Source of the DNA: Mermis nigrescens | Taxonomy: Eukaryota; Nematoda; Enoplea; Mermithida; Mermithidae | Assembly (NCBI GenBank): GCA_036768485.1 | Contig: JAVLUZ010000223.1 | Span: forward strand, 4,667,893 to 4,731,892 | Direction: 5' to 3' | Length of the DNA: 64,000 nucleotides | Part shown: positions 11,469-22,202 of the stretch, piece after piece | How positions within the stretch are numbered: the first letter of the stretch is position 1 | How the letters are laid out: every line of letters begins with the position of its first letter | Notes under the pieces: model-generated | The model's database searches: none | What the model saw: only the letters and a program-made list of their open reading frames with translations | What the model was told of the DNA's origin: nothing | Program-made: the position numbers and the translations under genes

Positions 11469-11649
11469 CTAGAAAGATATTTTCAACAAGAACTGAGTAA
11501 TTCAAAATCAGTGAAATTATGAACGTGAATCACACAACACTGCTGAATTCGAATGTAGATGCTCAGGGATACGCACTTAACTTAGATATGCGTGAATTTA
11601 TCAAAATGTGACTTAACGTAGTTTTTGGATTATTTTGACACTTCAATTC

Positions 11650-12150
11650 ATACATGTAAGAGAGAGAGATGGATGGGATCTCCCCATCCTCAGTTGACGT
11701 TCACCCACATTCCCCAAAGCCAGAAAATTTTTGAACCCCCCTCGATTTTTGGAAAAAATATAATGTTTTGACCGTTTTTAGGCGTTTTATGGCCATTTTT
11801 TGGTAAAAAATTGGAGGTCATGTGTATCCCCACCTCAAAATGGCCGATGACCATGGGTGGGCAGCACCAAAATTCTTGGGGGGGGGGGGTGAAAAAATTT
11901 CTGGAGGGGGTGAAAAAATTTTCAAAGGTCAAAAAATGGTCTTAAAAGTGGTCGTATGGCAACAAAACACCATTTTCGACGTTTCTAATCGAGCACTATC
12001 CAATGGCATCAAAAATTTAGCCAAAAAAGCACAAAAAATATAATTCTGGGGGGGGGGGGTATTTTGATTTCCGGGGGTATTTCTCAGCTTCTGGGGGCAT
12101 ACCCCCCCCTCAAACCCCCCACGCCCATGTGTGCCGGGGACCCCCACCCA
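11650..12150 (+). repeat. Repeat family C followed by family D
   Basis: 11650-11870 (family C: TGGGATCTCCCCATCC, GACCCCCCTCGA-type block, GACCGTTTTTAGGCGTTTT, GGAGGTCA, AAAATGGCCG) recurs at 13660-13875, 57305-57500 and inverted at 50195-50430. 11870-12150 (family D: GTCAAAAAATGGTCTTAAAA, ATGGC.AAAAACACCATTTT, CGAGCACTATCCAATGGCAT, AATTCTGGGGGG, CCCACGCCCATGTGTG) recurs at 26930-27190 and inverted at 42330-42610. Both are non-coding; G and C tracts of 9-11 bases occur. The remainder of 12150-13982 holds one more C copy and otherwise nothing recognisable. Confidence 0.65.
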
Positions 12151-13982
12151 AATTTAGAGCCCTCACATGTCTGTTTCTATTAATTTTCAAACCCTTGACC
12201 CCAGACCGGACTGCCAATCTAGATCGATCTCGTTGAGCGCCTGTGTACATGACCGATTTTATCTGACTAGAACTGGGTAAGTCAGTACTTTTGAAGATTA
12301 AATAAATTGATCCACTGATTTGGCATGAAGTAAACTTGTCATCACACTAATTCTAGCAGCTGTTGCTATATGCTATTTTTCAAAATTAAAGAGATTGAGG
12401 TTTCAATTTCAAAGCTAAAATTACCACAAAATCAACAATCTTTAGTAGCTTGTCTGACATGCACATGATCAGATAAATGGTAAGCACTAGGGCTCTGAGA
12501 AAATTTTACAAATATCTCACGGGGATTATAAGAAAAACATTATGGATAAAAATGATATAATAACGCTTAGTTCCATTTTAAGAAATAATTAACAAAAAGA
12601 AATCGATTTATGCTTTGCTAAAACTTATAGCTTGATTTGACCTATGTAGGTACATTAATTTTGGAACATACTATCGTAGAATTGGTTCGTTATGGACAAA
12701 AGCGAACATGACATGATCCTTTATTTCCAAATGATTTTTTCCAAAATTTAATTATTTTTATTGCACTAAATGTTCAATTAGATTTCTCATACCTAAGTAT
12801 TACTTGGACCACCACAATCAGACATGCATAAAAGTGAAATCCTTTAAGCAAGAAAAGGGAATTTTGAAAACGATTTGCTGACTTATGTATGAAGAATAAG
12901 CATATGTTGAAGATTGCGTGCTTTTCGTGTTTTTCTCTCTCTTTTTTCGATCAAAATGTACGTTACAAGCCAGTCAAATAATTTATCGAACAGAAATTCG
13001 TAGCGTACAAACCAAAAGACATGAGGAGTGTTTGAATAAGCATTTCTCATGAATTTTTATGGATCAAAAAGCTCCCGGACTTGAGAAGGGCGCGCTGAGA
13101 TGTGCAGGATTTGACCACCAGAATATGGAAAACCTCCTAAATTTGCAAGAGCTCCAGAATTTCATTTTTGGAATTATTCGTTTTCTTAATTTTCCGATGA
13201 CGCTAAATACATTAGTTGACGAGGGACGTCGAAAAACGATTTTTCCTCCATAACCAATATTTTTTGCCCACCGACTTTATGGTTTCGACCTCTAAAATTT
13301 CGGTGTGGCTAAACTCTTTGGAGGTTTAAAATACCCAGGAACCCCAAAAACAAACAAATTTAGTCTAGTCAAGCAGAATTTTTTAAGGGGATCCGAAAAC
13401 CAGTGAAGCTATATTTTGGGATATGTTCGGCGGTGCACAAAATAAAGTGCATTTTCTGACGTTTCCGAAATGTTTTATCCATTAAGCTCATGAAATTCCA
13501 AGTTTTCGAAAATAACGTTTATTTTGTCCTCATAGGCAATAAAAAGTGACGTTTTTTGGCCGCGCTTGAGACAACCGAAAATATTGATGAAAAAGACGCC
13601 CATCTTCATTATTTTCATGCATTATCTTACCTTTCGAAAAATGTTTTGTGTCCGAGGGGTATAGCAATTATTGGATGGATGCGACATCCCCATCTAAATT
13701 CAGTTGCCCCCTTTCCTCAAAAGCCAAAAAAATTTCTGATCCCATCCCCCAATTTTTTTGAAAGAAATTAAATTTCCTGGCCTTTTTAGGTGCTTTTTTT
13801 GGCGTTTTCGGCCAAAAATATAAGGTTATTCACCCCCCCCCCCGTAAAAATGGCCAGGGATCCCCGGCCAAAATATTACGCCTTTATGATGTATGCTAAT
13901 GGGGCGGCTGCCTTACGCCCTTGCGTACGCCCATGTGTAGTGTTTATTTAATGATGTATGTCATCATCTAATTGCAACTTAC

Positions 13983-14392
13983 TTGTCCGTCGTTGCTAGC
14001 CTTTCCGCCCTCGGAAACCACAAATAAGATGTAATCCATAATTGGGATAAAAACCACCCAATCCACAACCAAGCTCTGGATGCCGTAAAGAGTGAGCTAA
14101 TGCTTTTAAGGCCGGGATTGCAATGCCAAAATAATTCGTAAGGCAAAATTTCTGTCATACAGCATGGATCGATCGATCGAATTCTGCATAACACGATCAG
14201 TAAAACAACCGCTATCGGCACGCAAAGGTTCAATGGCAAAGCTAATGCCATTTGCTGGACCATTATTTGACAAGCAAATTTAGCGCAGTGATAACAAACA
14301 AGAGAGGCTATAATTTGCACTGACGCTACCACCAGGGCATCGTATGAAGTGAGTGTAAAAGATCTTAACAACTCGATCAGAAACTCTTGCAC
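13983..14392 (-). CDS. chs: Chitin synthase exon, N-terminal transmembrane cluster
   Basis: Encodes several hydrophobic segments and ends WLWIGWFLSQLWITSYLWFP followed by RAERLATTDK, the family's SQTWIT..W.P..ERLA.TEK signature that closes the N-terminal membrane domain. The C-FACQI...PLNL.IP segment also fits. Donor GACAA|GTAAGT gives an AA|G lysine codon with 11468. The 5' splice site is uncertain; about 14371 is the phase-compatible candidate, and 14392 is the upper limit I can support. Confidence 0.88.
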
Positions 14393-14523
14393 GAGTTGAC
14401 GCTTTGATCGATTATTTGATAATAGAAACTTCGATGCGTCGATGACCTCAAAAGCACTAAATTTTTAGTGAAAGAATAGGCAAAATTGATCAGTGAACGC
14501 ATTGCATAAATTTTCCGAAATCT

Positions 14524-14553
14524 GTAATAATAAAATAATAATAATAATAATAA
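14524..14553 (+). repeat. ATA microsatellite
   Basis: A short run of AATAAT/ATA trinucleotides in a chitin synthase intron (14393-18150). The rest of that intron contains a repeat A copy (16800-17165), a repeat B copy (17690-17965), and hairpin fragments at about 15200 and 15780. Nothing coding is recognisable. Confidence 0.7.
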
Positions 14554-16799
14554 ATTTGCAATAATTCAATGCACTCTTCCCATCAAACAATAATAAATAA
14601 AACATTTTACAGCTGACATATTTAACTTTCGAAACTCAATAAAAAATTGTGAGATTGCTCCTTACTATATGATAGGTACTGAATATCATATATGTACTCG
14701 TATATAATCCATTTGACCTGATTTTCATAACACAGATATAAATATGCATAAATATTATTCAATATTAACAGTATATCATGAGATTTTCAAATTTTTCCTC
14801 GATTACTAGGCTTATTATCATTTTTACAAAAGCGCAGAAGTAAGTAATTAAGTAATCACAGGAATTTGAACTTACATAACATCGCTACGCATGTTAGAAA
14901 ACTAAATTTAAAAAATCCACGCATTTCCTACTTCTAGAAGAGGCCATATAAATACATGATATGGTGGATATGAATTTAGCTAGAGAGCGGTAGCCCTGCT
15001 TACTCTAAGATAGTCAGAAAAGTACGAAAAATCCGGCGCGTAGCTCACACTATTCGATGATAGGCAAAAACATAGGCATAGCCGGGCAGTGGGGATACAT
15101 GCCCCCCCCCGAAATTTTTCCGGAATTTTGTTGATTTTTCTGGTGCAGTAATTGTATCTGGGGAAATTGGATTCGAAAAATCAAAAACGTCAAAATTTTC
15201 GGCGCTTCGCACCGTGTCATTATTATTTATTGTTATATAGATACAATGAGTTTAAAAGCTTGAATCTGCTAAAATAATCCAACACTTCACATCACTTTAC
15301 GGATTTATTGCACTACTAGTTCGTTGAATGATACTACGCATGCTTGTTGAGCTTAATAGTAAAAGTGCGAAAATGATTGCGTACCAATTTGACTATTCTC
15401 TGCCTTGTTTATCTTTCTTTACAAGGACACACAATTCTATTTTAAATGAAAGGAACGGCAAAATTTTCTTGTGTTTCTGCGCATTTTCTCTATTCTGAAC
15501 TACATCCTACAAATAAGAAGACCACAAATGGGCCTGAAAACGGTGAGAAGAAAATTTTCATTTATACATCTTTTTATATCTTATTGACACCGACTTGTCG
15601 CTGCGCTATATACTTAGCAGAGGTCGAAAAACGCATTTCAGCTCAGAAGTTTGGTGCAATGAAGGAGTTCATCAATTTTGACTGTTTTTGGGCTTAATTC
15701 AGTACCGAGATTTAGCCAATTTAGCGAAAATTCTAACGTTACTATTTAAAATTAGATTTTAACAAAATTTTCCGGGGCTCCCGCTAGAGAGCGCTTGAGC
15801 GCGCCACCCCAGACTCCCAGCCGTACAATCTCATTGTACATGTGCAACAAGATTTTGGGAGGACAAAAAAGGTAAAAGAATTAAGAATTTTCGAAAATTC
15901 CTGGCGCCGGAATTTGTTTTTCTGTTCTGTAGGCTTTAAGCGGTATAAATTGAGTTTAAAGAGCACAAATGTCAAAATGTTTTGGCGCATAGCGCCACCG
16001 ATTACTGTTCATTCTTTTGTAAAGCTCCAGCATTGCGTTTAAAATCCTGAAGCAGTCAAAATATCTCCATACTAATTTAGTAATTCGCAGTTTTCTTGTC
16101 CTTCTCTGTCAGACTATTGTTATTCAGAGAGCTACAAAATGTTAAGGGCAGTAAAAATGACTGAATTTCATAGTGCTTCCGCCACTTATAATTTATGTAC
16201 TGTTTGTCAATAAAAACGCCGCGCATTCTACATGAAAATGGTAAAAATTTCAAAAATTATGGTCAGAAACTTATAAATTAGCTAGGCTATACCAAAAAGG
16301 TCGAAAAAACTCAGTTCTGATATACATATATAACGCTAATGGCATTCAATGCAATACTAGTCTTAAAATTTTTGTGTATGCCCGTAAACCGAAACCCTGG
16401 CTACGCCTCTGGGCAAAACTAACGGTATTTTGTAGCGTTCCTTGACAACTTGAGGAAAAAATTTCTAAAAGTTAAAAATTCTGCTTCATTTTAATCAAAC
16501 AAAAATCTTTTCGTATTAAAAAATACATAAATGATTTCTCAACATTCCATAGAAGCTCAACCTTGTAGAAATTGTTGACTTACTTCATGCTGAATTGATT
16601 TTCAAAGAAAAGCTATTTTACATATTCATTATCTCTTACACGATGAAATTGCCTTTTTAGAACACAAAAATCATACAATGAAAATACGATTACTTGATAA
16701 GTGGGAGTTTACTGTTCAAAAACGTGCTAAGTCTATTTCGACTATCTTTCAAGTGCGCTTTAGAAATTTTAAAAATTTTTTCCTAGAGAACATACATGA

Positions 16800-17165
16800 T
16801 CTTGATGAGGTGGTTTTAAATTTTTTCAACCCCACCCCCAGAATTGGCGATTTTTGAAAAATTCTCAAAAAATTTTCTAGAAATTTGCAGAAAAGATGCT
16901 TTTTATGTGTTTTTAGCTATCTATTTGCTCAAAAGTGCCAAATTTTCGGCACTTCGCGCCATTATTCGCATTTTTTGACTATATTTTGTTCGATTTGTTC
17001 CAACTTTTTTGATTTGTTTTTCGAAAATTTTTTGTTTTACGATCTAGAAAGATAGAGCATCGTCAGAAACGTATGAAAAACGATGTTTTCGACGTGTACT
17101 TACGTACCATTGTCGGACCCAAAAAAGGCGCTTTATAATCCGCCCCGAATTCTTATGCTGAGAAC
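16800..17165 (+). repeat. Interspersed repeat family A copy
   Basis: Near-complete copy: CTCAAAAGTGCCAAATTTTC, CGGCACTTCGCGCC, GACTATATTTTGTTCGATTT, GATCTAGAAAGATAGAGCA, CGTCAGAAACGT, AAAAAAGGCGCTTT, AATTCTTATGCTGAG. Non-coding. Confidence 0.7.
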
Positions 17166-17689
17166 CATATAAAAAATACTTTTAGGTGGTACTTCGAAAT
17201 TGCTGGCAAGCACTGATTCCTCCTAGATCCTTCGGACGATAAGAGTTTACAACAAGTGACTATAATTTCTAGCGCAGATTTTCTGAAAAATTCCAAAAGC
17301 TTGATGCTAAGGATAAGCTTACGCTGTCAGAACCTCGGCAAATATAATTTAAAGACAAAAATTTTGACGCGAAGAACGAGGACATTGAGGAACGTAAGAG
17401 AAAAATGGCAACCGATCGCTAAAATTACTCCTTCAGCGCTTACCTAGACGCAATCGTAACATAATAAAAAGGATCCCACTAAGAGATATGTTGAAATCGT
17501 AATGTTCACCCAGCATAAAATATTTGATCGTTGTCTTATGTAGAAAAGCATATTTCTGCGGTACAAAACTAAAGGCCTGTTAAGAAATTCTCAAGTAATT
17601 TGAAATACTGTGCTAAGTAATAGTCAAAAACAGTTAAAAATCGCACACTCCACTTCATTAATGTGCAATGCTGACTAGGAGCCGAGTCC

Positions 17690-17965
17690 TGCCCATAAAT
17701 GCCAACATGGCCAGCAGGGGTTATCAGGTCTAGGTGGAGGGGTCAGCCAGAGAGCTTGTTTGAGCCAAAATGGTCTCAAAAATGGTATAAATACCTAAAT
17801 AGCATAAAAGCTATGTTGAGTCACTGTTTCTAATTATTTTCAAGCGCTTTTGAATAGAATATTTTATTTTCATCCAATTTTGGTCTTTTCCAGTTAATTT
17901 ACCCTTTTCCATTACGAGGGAGTCCAGCCAGACCCCCAAACTACTTAAGTTTACGTGCATGTCTG
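17690..17965 (+). repeat. Interspersed repeat family B copy
   Basis: Shares GGGGTCAGCCAGAGAGCTT, GAGCCAAAATGG, TATAAATACCTAAATAGCAT, and the TTTACGTGCATGTCTGG end with the other family B copies. Non-coding. Confidence 0.65.
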
Positions 17966-18150
17966 GTCCCGCTTCCTTTGTATCCATCACTGAATCATCT
18001 AAATAAGTATATAATCATAATCTAATCTTTTAGGAAACGGTTAGTTTTACCTCTGATGCCGAATGGTTAGTGAAATTATATACAAAACGAATTTTTAAAA
18101 TCAATAGTTACAATTTTTATACATACATATAAGAGTAGGCATATAATTAC

Positions 18151-18579
18151 AGTAGGTGGCCAAGCGACGTCAGTGATATCTTGCTTATCAACCGATACCG
18201 TAGCTGATTCAAAAAATCGGTCCAGATCTGTGACATTTATTGGCCGCGCATTGATCTGGTCTTTCGTTATCAACGCTGATCGTTTCACTCGGTCGCCATA
18301 CAGTGATTCTGATCGGCTTGGCTCCGAATGGATCGCGTCCATCAACTCCGGAAGACGTATTCGGCTCGAAGTGAATATGAATAAGCCGCGCTGAAGTAGA
18401 GCAAGCGCTTCCATGCGCTGACGAATGAAATATATTTTTGATCGACTGCTTCGGGACGCGTAAGCTGACATCGAGCTAAAAAGCGTATGAAAAGGAAATA
18501 CAGAGCTGCTTGCCGGGCGAAAGTTTCCCACCACGTCAACGAACAAGCTATGACCGATAGGGAATAGTTAGCCACTGGT
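18151..18579 (-). CDS. chs: Chitin synthase exon, WWE motif; one frame break
   Basis: The acceptor CCAAAG|A completes an AT|A codon with the exon at 20892 and gives IPVANYSLSVIACSLTWWET, matching the family's IPVS.LL.S..WWEN. It continues through SFVSAWKRLLYFS in one frame. A single-base shift at about 18385 leads to LFIFTSSRIRLPELMDAI... INVTDLDRF...ITDVAWPP in the other frame, which fits the family's FTRF..AF...RINV.EV stretch. Donor CCTACT|GTAATT. The break is a one-base deletion or a sequencing error. Confidence 0.8.
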
Positions 18580-20891
18580 CTTTGGACGTACCTTGAGGCA
18601 ATTCTGCTGGCGAATTTACCGGTTTTTCTGTAAAAAAGCGGGCGATCATAAAACACCCATACGCCCCTGAAAAAGGGCTACATTTCGATTCAATAGGTCA
18701 AGCTAACATCGGCTGTCATGATGAAACTTTACGACTGACTGCATTAGATAGATAAGAGTGTTATCTTCAGACCGTGGAAAAATTTTTGGTCAGATGTCAT
18801 TGGTTCGGACGCTACAGCAATTTGTTTACACCCTACTTTGATATTGTTTTAACACCAATACCGTCATTGGTACTGCCATCAATTTGCAACCCTCTATTGA
18901 CAACATCCCGAAATTGTGGCGCTTAGTTGAAGGCATATCTACTCCGGAGGCTTTGAAAAATGTGCTAATTAATTTTTATGACGGGACATATCTGTGAAAA
19001 ATGTCAAAAGAAGGATACCTATACACGCATTAATGTGAATATAGTCCATTTTTTTAACCTGGTGCATGAAATCGCGCGATAAGAAAATGTTACCGTAGTG
19101 CCCGATTTCTCCGTGGCGGCTACGGAGGTGGAGTGACCCGAGTCGACTGCCGAGCTCTGAAAAATCTGTGTCACAGTAATGAGAATTTTTGATTATCAAT
19201 CGTTTTCATGCATTAGGTTAAAAAAACAGACTATACAAACAATGTAGAAACTCTGGGGTTTGAATAATGTCAAAGAGGTGTAAACAAATTTCCATAGGCA
19301 CGAACCGCTGGCACTTAGCCAATATTTTTATCGCGGTTTATACAGAGACATATATCCATCTATCTAATGCAGCTGGTCCTAAACTTTCATGTTCCCATCA
19401 GCCGAAGTTACGAGCATGACCTCTTAAATTGGAATGTAGCCTTTTTTATAGGTCACCCTGTATATGTATAACAAACCTAGTTCTGGCTATCCAGCTTAAT
19501 GAAGTTTTGTTCTCTGCTGATAGTTTCAAGTTTTTAATTTTTCTCGAAATAATAATTTGCTACAAAAAGGCATAAATGAAAAGGCTTCCTGATCACAAGA
19601 AAACCGGTCAAGTACATTAATAGTGATTGCACCAAACAGGTCTTTTTTTGTTTAGTGAAAATTTTGCTGACCTTGTGCAAATAGAACATGGGGGATTTCC
19701 GTACGTGCGAAGAAATTTTTTGTGCAAAAATTATGCAAAATATGCAAATGCAAAAGAGCTTTCGAGAGGCTTTTCAGTAGGTAGTGGAAAAGAGCCAGTG
19801 CAAAAAACAATGACACCCAAATTTAGAAAAACACTTCGCATTAAAACATTAAGCGGTATCATACATTAGCAGAATCGAACGATGATATATAATGAGATCT
19901 GTATTCCTCCTTTAGCAATAAAAATTACTTAAAATCAATTTGGCATGGAAATAAAGGAAGTTTTGCCGTTTTTCTAAATTTCTTAATAGAAAGTTACATG
20001 CAAGTAAAATTATAAGCAATAGGGATCCGGCAGCCACCATTTAGAGTTATTAGTATTTCTTAACTATGCCCTTTTAGTAATATGGGTATTTGGGAAATTT
20101 CCGGAAAATTTGATAAATTTTGAAATCGGGGTCTTCGTATGCAAAAACATTTCTTTCCGAAATAACCATATTCCAAAGCTTGCTAAAAAGGCATGATGAA
20201 AAAGTCACATAATATAGCCTTTTAAATTCTTCGTTATTCAGTTTTTAACTTAAGTGCACCAGTTAAATCCGAAAAATTCGGAGCAAGCTTAAGATAATCA
20301 TAATTTTCTTATACCAAAATCGATTTGTCGTTATTTGCACTACGTGAAATTGATTGTCATGCATTACTGCTTGATTCTGCACGTATTATATAAGGGCGCG
20401 AATGTTTACTGTAGATAGGTAATCACAAGCGTTCAGAGGGTGTTTAGAATGGAGAATTCGGAAACTATTGGAATAATTCAGGCAAAATGAAAGTATCGGT
20501 TTTTGAGGCCATTTTGGCTTAAAAAAGCTCTCTGGCTGACCTCTAGACGAGCCACACTGTGCATTATGGTTGCATCCATAGATGCAGAGCGTGGTCGGTC
20601 AGGCGGGGAAGGGGGTCAGCTGGTCTGGGAGGGGGTCAAGAATTGGGCTTCTTAGGGCCAAAATTACCCCGAAAACTGGTTTAAATGCTAATATAGCATT
20701 AAAACTACGTTTATTCAGTTTCAAGTCAGTTTCAAGCATTTTTGGAGACAGTTTTGAATTTTCATCCGGTATCGGCCTCCATTTTGCCTCATTTCCAACA
20801 GAAAAATCTCCATTTTATTATTCTGGGGTGGTCTACTCCCGAACTCCCCACGTGCATGTCTGGTTGCACAACCCATTATAACGATTCTTAC
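18580..20891. other. Intron of chitin synthase, mostly featureless
   Basis: Contains a repeat family B copy at 20510-20870 (GGGGGTCAGCTGGTC, GGCCAAAATTACC, AAACTACGTTTATTCAG, CACGTGCATGTCTGG). I see no exon, RNA gene or terminal repeats in the rest. Confidence 0.6.
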
Positions 20892-21132
20892 ATTTGCTTA
20901 ATTTGGTCAACACCGGTTGCTTCAGCGGCTTCGCGTAAGAATTCGCTTGGAACAGATGAAATCCATAAGGCAGTAGATTGAGCAGATATTGACAACAGGT
21001 CGAAAATTACTTGTATTACGGCCAATTTAGATGGCTTACGGGATAAGAGAGAGAAAATAGCAGGAATTAAGCAAATACCGCTTGTAAGCATCGCACTCGT
21101 AACTGAGTCGATTTCTGGCAAAATTTTGAAAG
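20892..21132 (-). CDS. chs: Chitin synthase exon, N-terminal PELD-type transmembrane segments
   Basis: Acceptor TTTAG|CT, donor CAAAT|GTAAGA. Encodes FKILPEIDSVTSAMLTSGIC, IPAIFSLLSRK and VIFDLLSISAQST, matching the family's F.LPELDVV.GAMLTN..C.IP...S.LSR...VDLLAI.AQ stretch in the N-terminal membrane domain. Open throughout. The split AT|A codon with 18579 keeps the frame. One further exon is expected between this and 25284 but was not recognised. Confidence 0.88.
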
Positions 21133-21894
21133 CTAAACAGGCTCACTCCAATCGCATGCGTAGTTTCGATTGAAAAAGAATCTTAAAGATCTGACATTAG
21201 CCATTTTGTTGTGTTGACATCATAATACTTGATAAAATGCATGCAAAGTGTAAGATTTATATGCCTGGCCTAAGGCGTAATTTATTTTTGTTCTATTGTT
21301 AAAGTCATAAATTTTTCAGTACAATGTTCCTAAAAATTTTTTATGAATTTACAAGAAATCTCGAAAAAAATTTGTACGCAATATGTACATATTTATTCTT
21401 TTAGGTGCATTTATAGAAAAGAGCAGTAATTCAATACCATCTCGGATCAGCACCGGATTTAGGCTAAAGTTAATAAACTTTTGAAAACATACACACTATT
21501 TTAAAATAAATTTTCGAAACTTTGCAATTTTATTTGAAATATTGTGCGCCAAAAATGATTCTGAGCAAAAAAAAATCGGAAAAGGACTAAAAAATAATTT
21601 AGCACATGAATTGCGGATTTCTAGTACTATTATAGCTTATTTAGAGAAAAGTTCAGATATTGTAACATACTTAGCCACTGATCACGGGTGTCGCAAAAAA
21701 TATTCAAAAGCTTTCAATACCAAGCTTGCGATCCAATTAGCTTAATACCCTAACCGAATTGATTTTAAAGACAATGTGAACGACGCTAAAGGAACATTCA
21801 TTATCGTCTATCCATACGTGTTCTTAGGGAATTGGGGGTAACCTTCCGCAGAATAGCTGCTGATCCCTGAAATAGCCGCTGATCCCCAAAATTT

Positions 21895-22202
21895 GAAAAA
21901 AATAATCGTAGAAGAGCCTTTTTCAAGCATTTTTGCTATACTCTTCATCACCAAGTGAAACATTTTCGGCGCTTCGCGCCATTTACTCATTTTTACCTAT
22001 ATTTTGTTCATTTACTCATGTTTTACCTATATTTTGCTCAATTTACTCGATTTTTTCGAGTTTTCTAGATTTTATGTTTTTATGTTCTAGAGAGAATAAG
22101 CTTCGTCTAAAAATTAAAAACTTTTTGAATTGTCACATGGTTTAAAGCCCAAAAAGGCACTTTTAAAATCGCAGCTGACCCCAGAATTCCCATGCTGTAC
22201 AC
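21895..22202 (+). repeat. Interspersed repeat family A copy
   Basis: Contains CATTTTCGGCGCTTCGCGCC, TTTACCTATATTTTG, TTCTAGAGAGAATAAGC, AAGCCCAAAAAGGCACTTTT, CAGAATTCCCATGCTGTACA. Non-coding. Abuts the complex repeat beginning at 22203. Confidence 0.7.
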
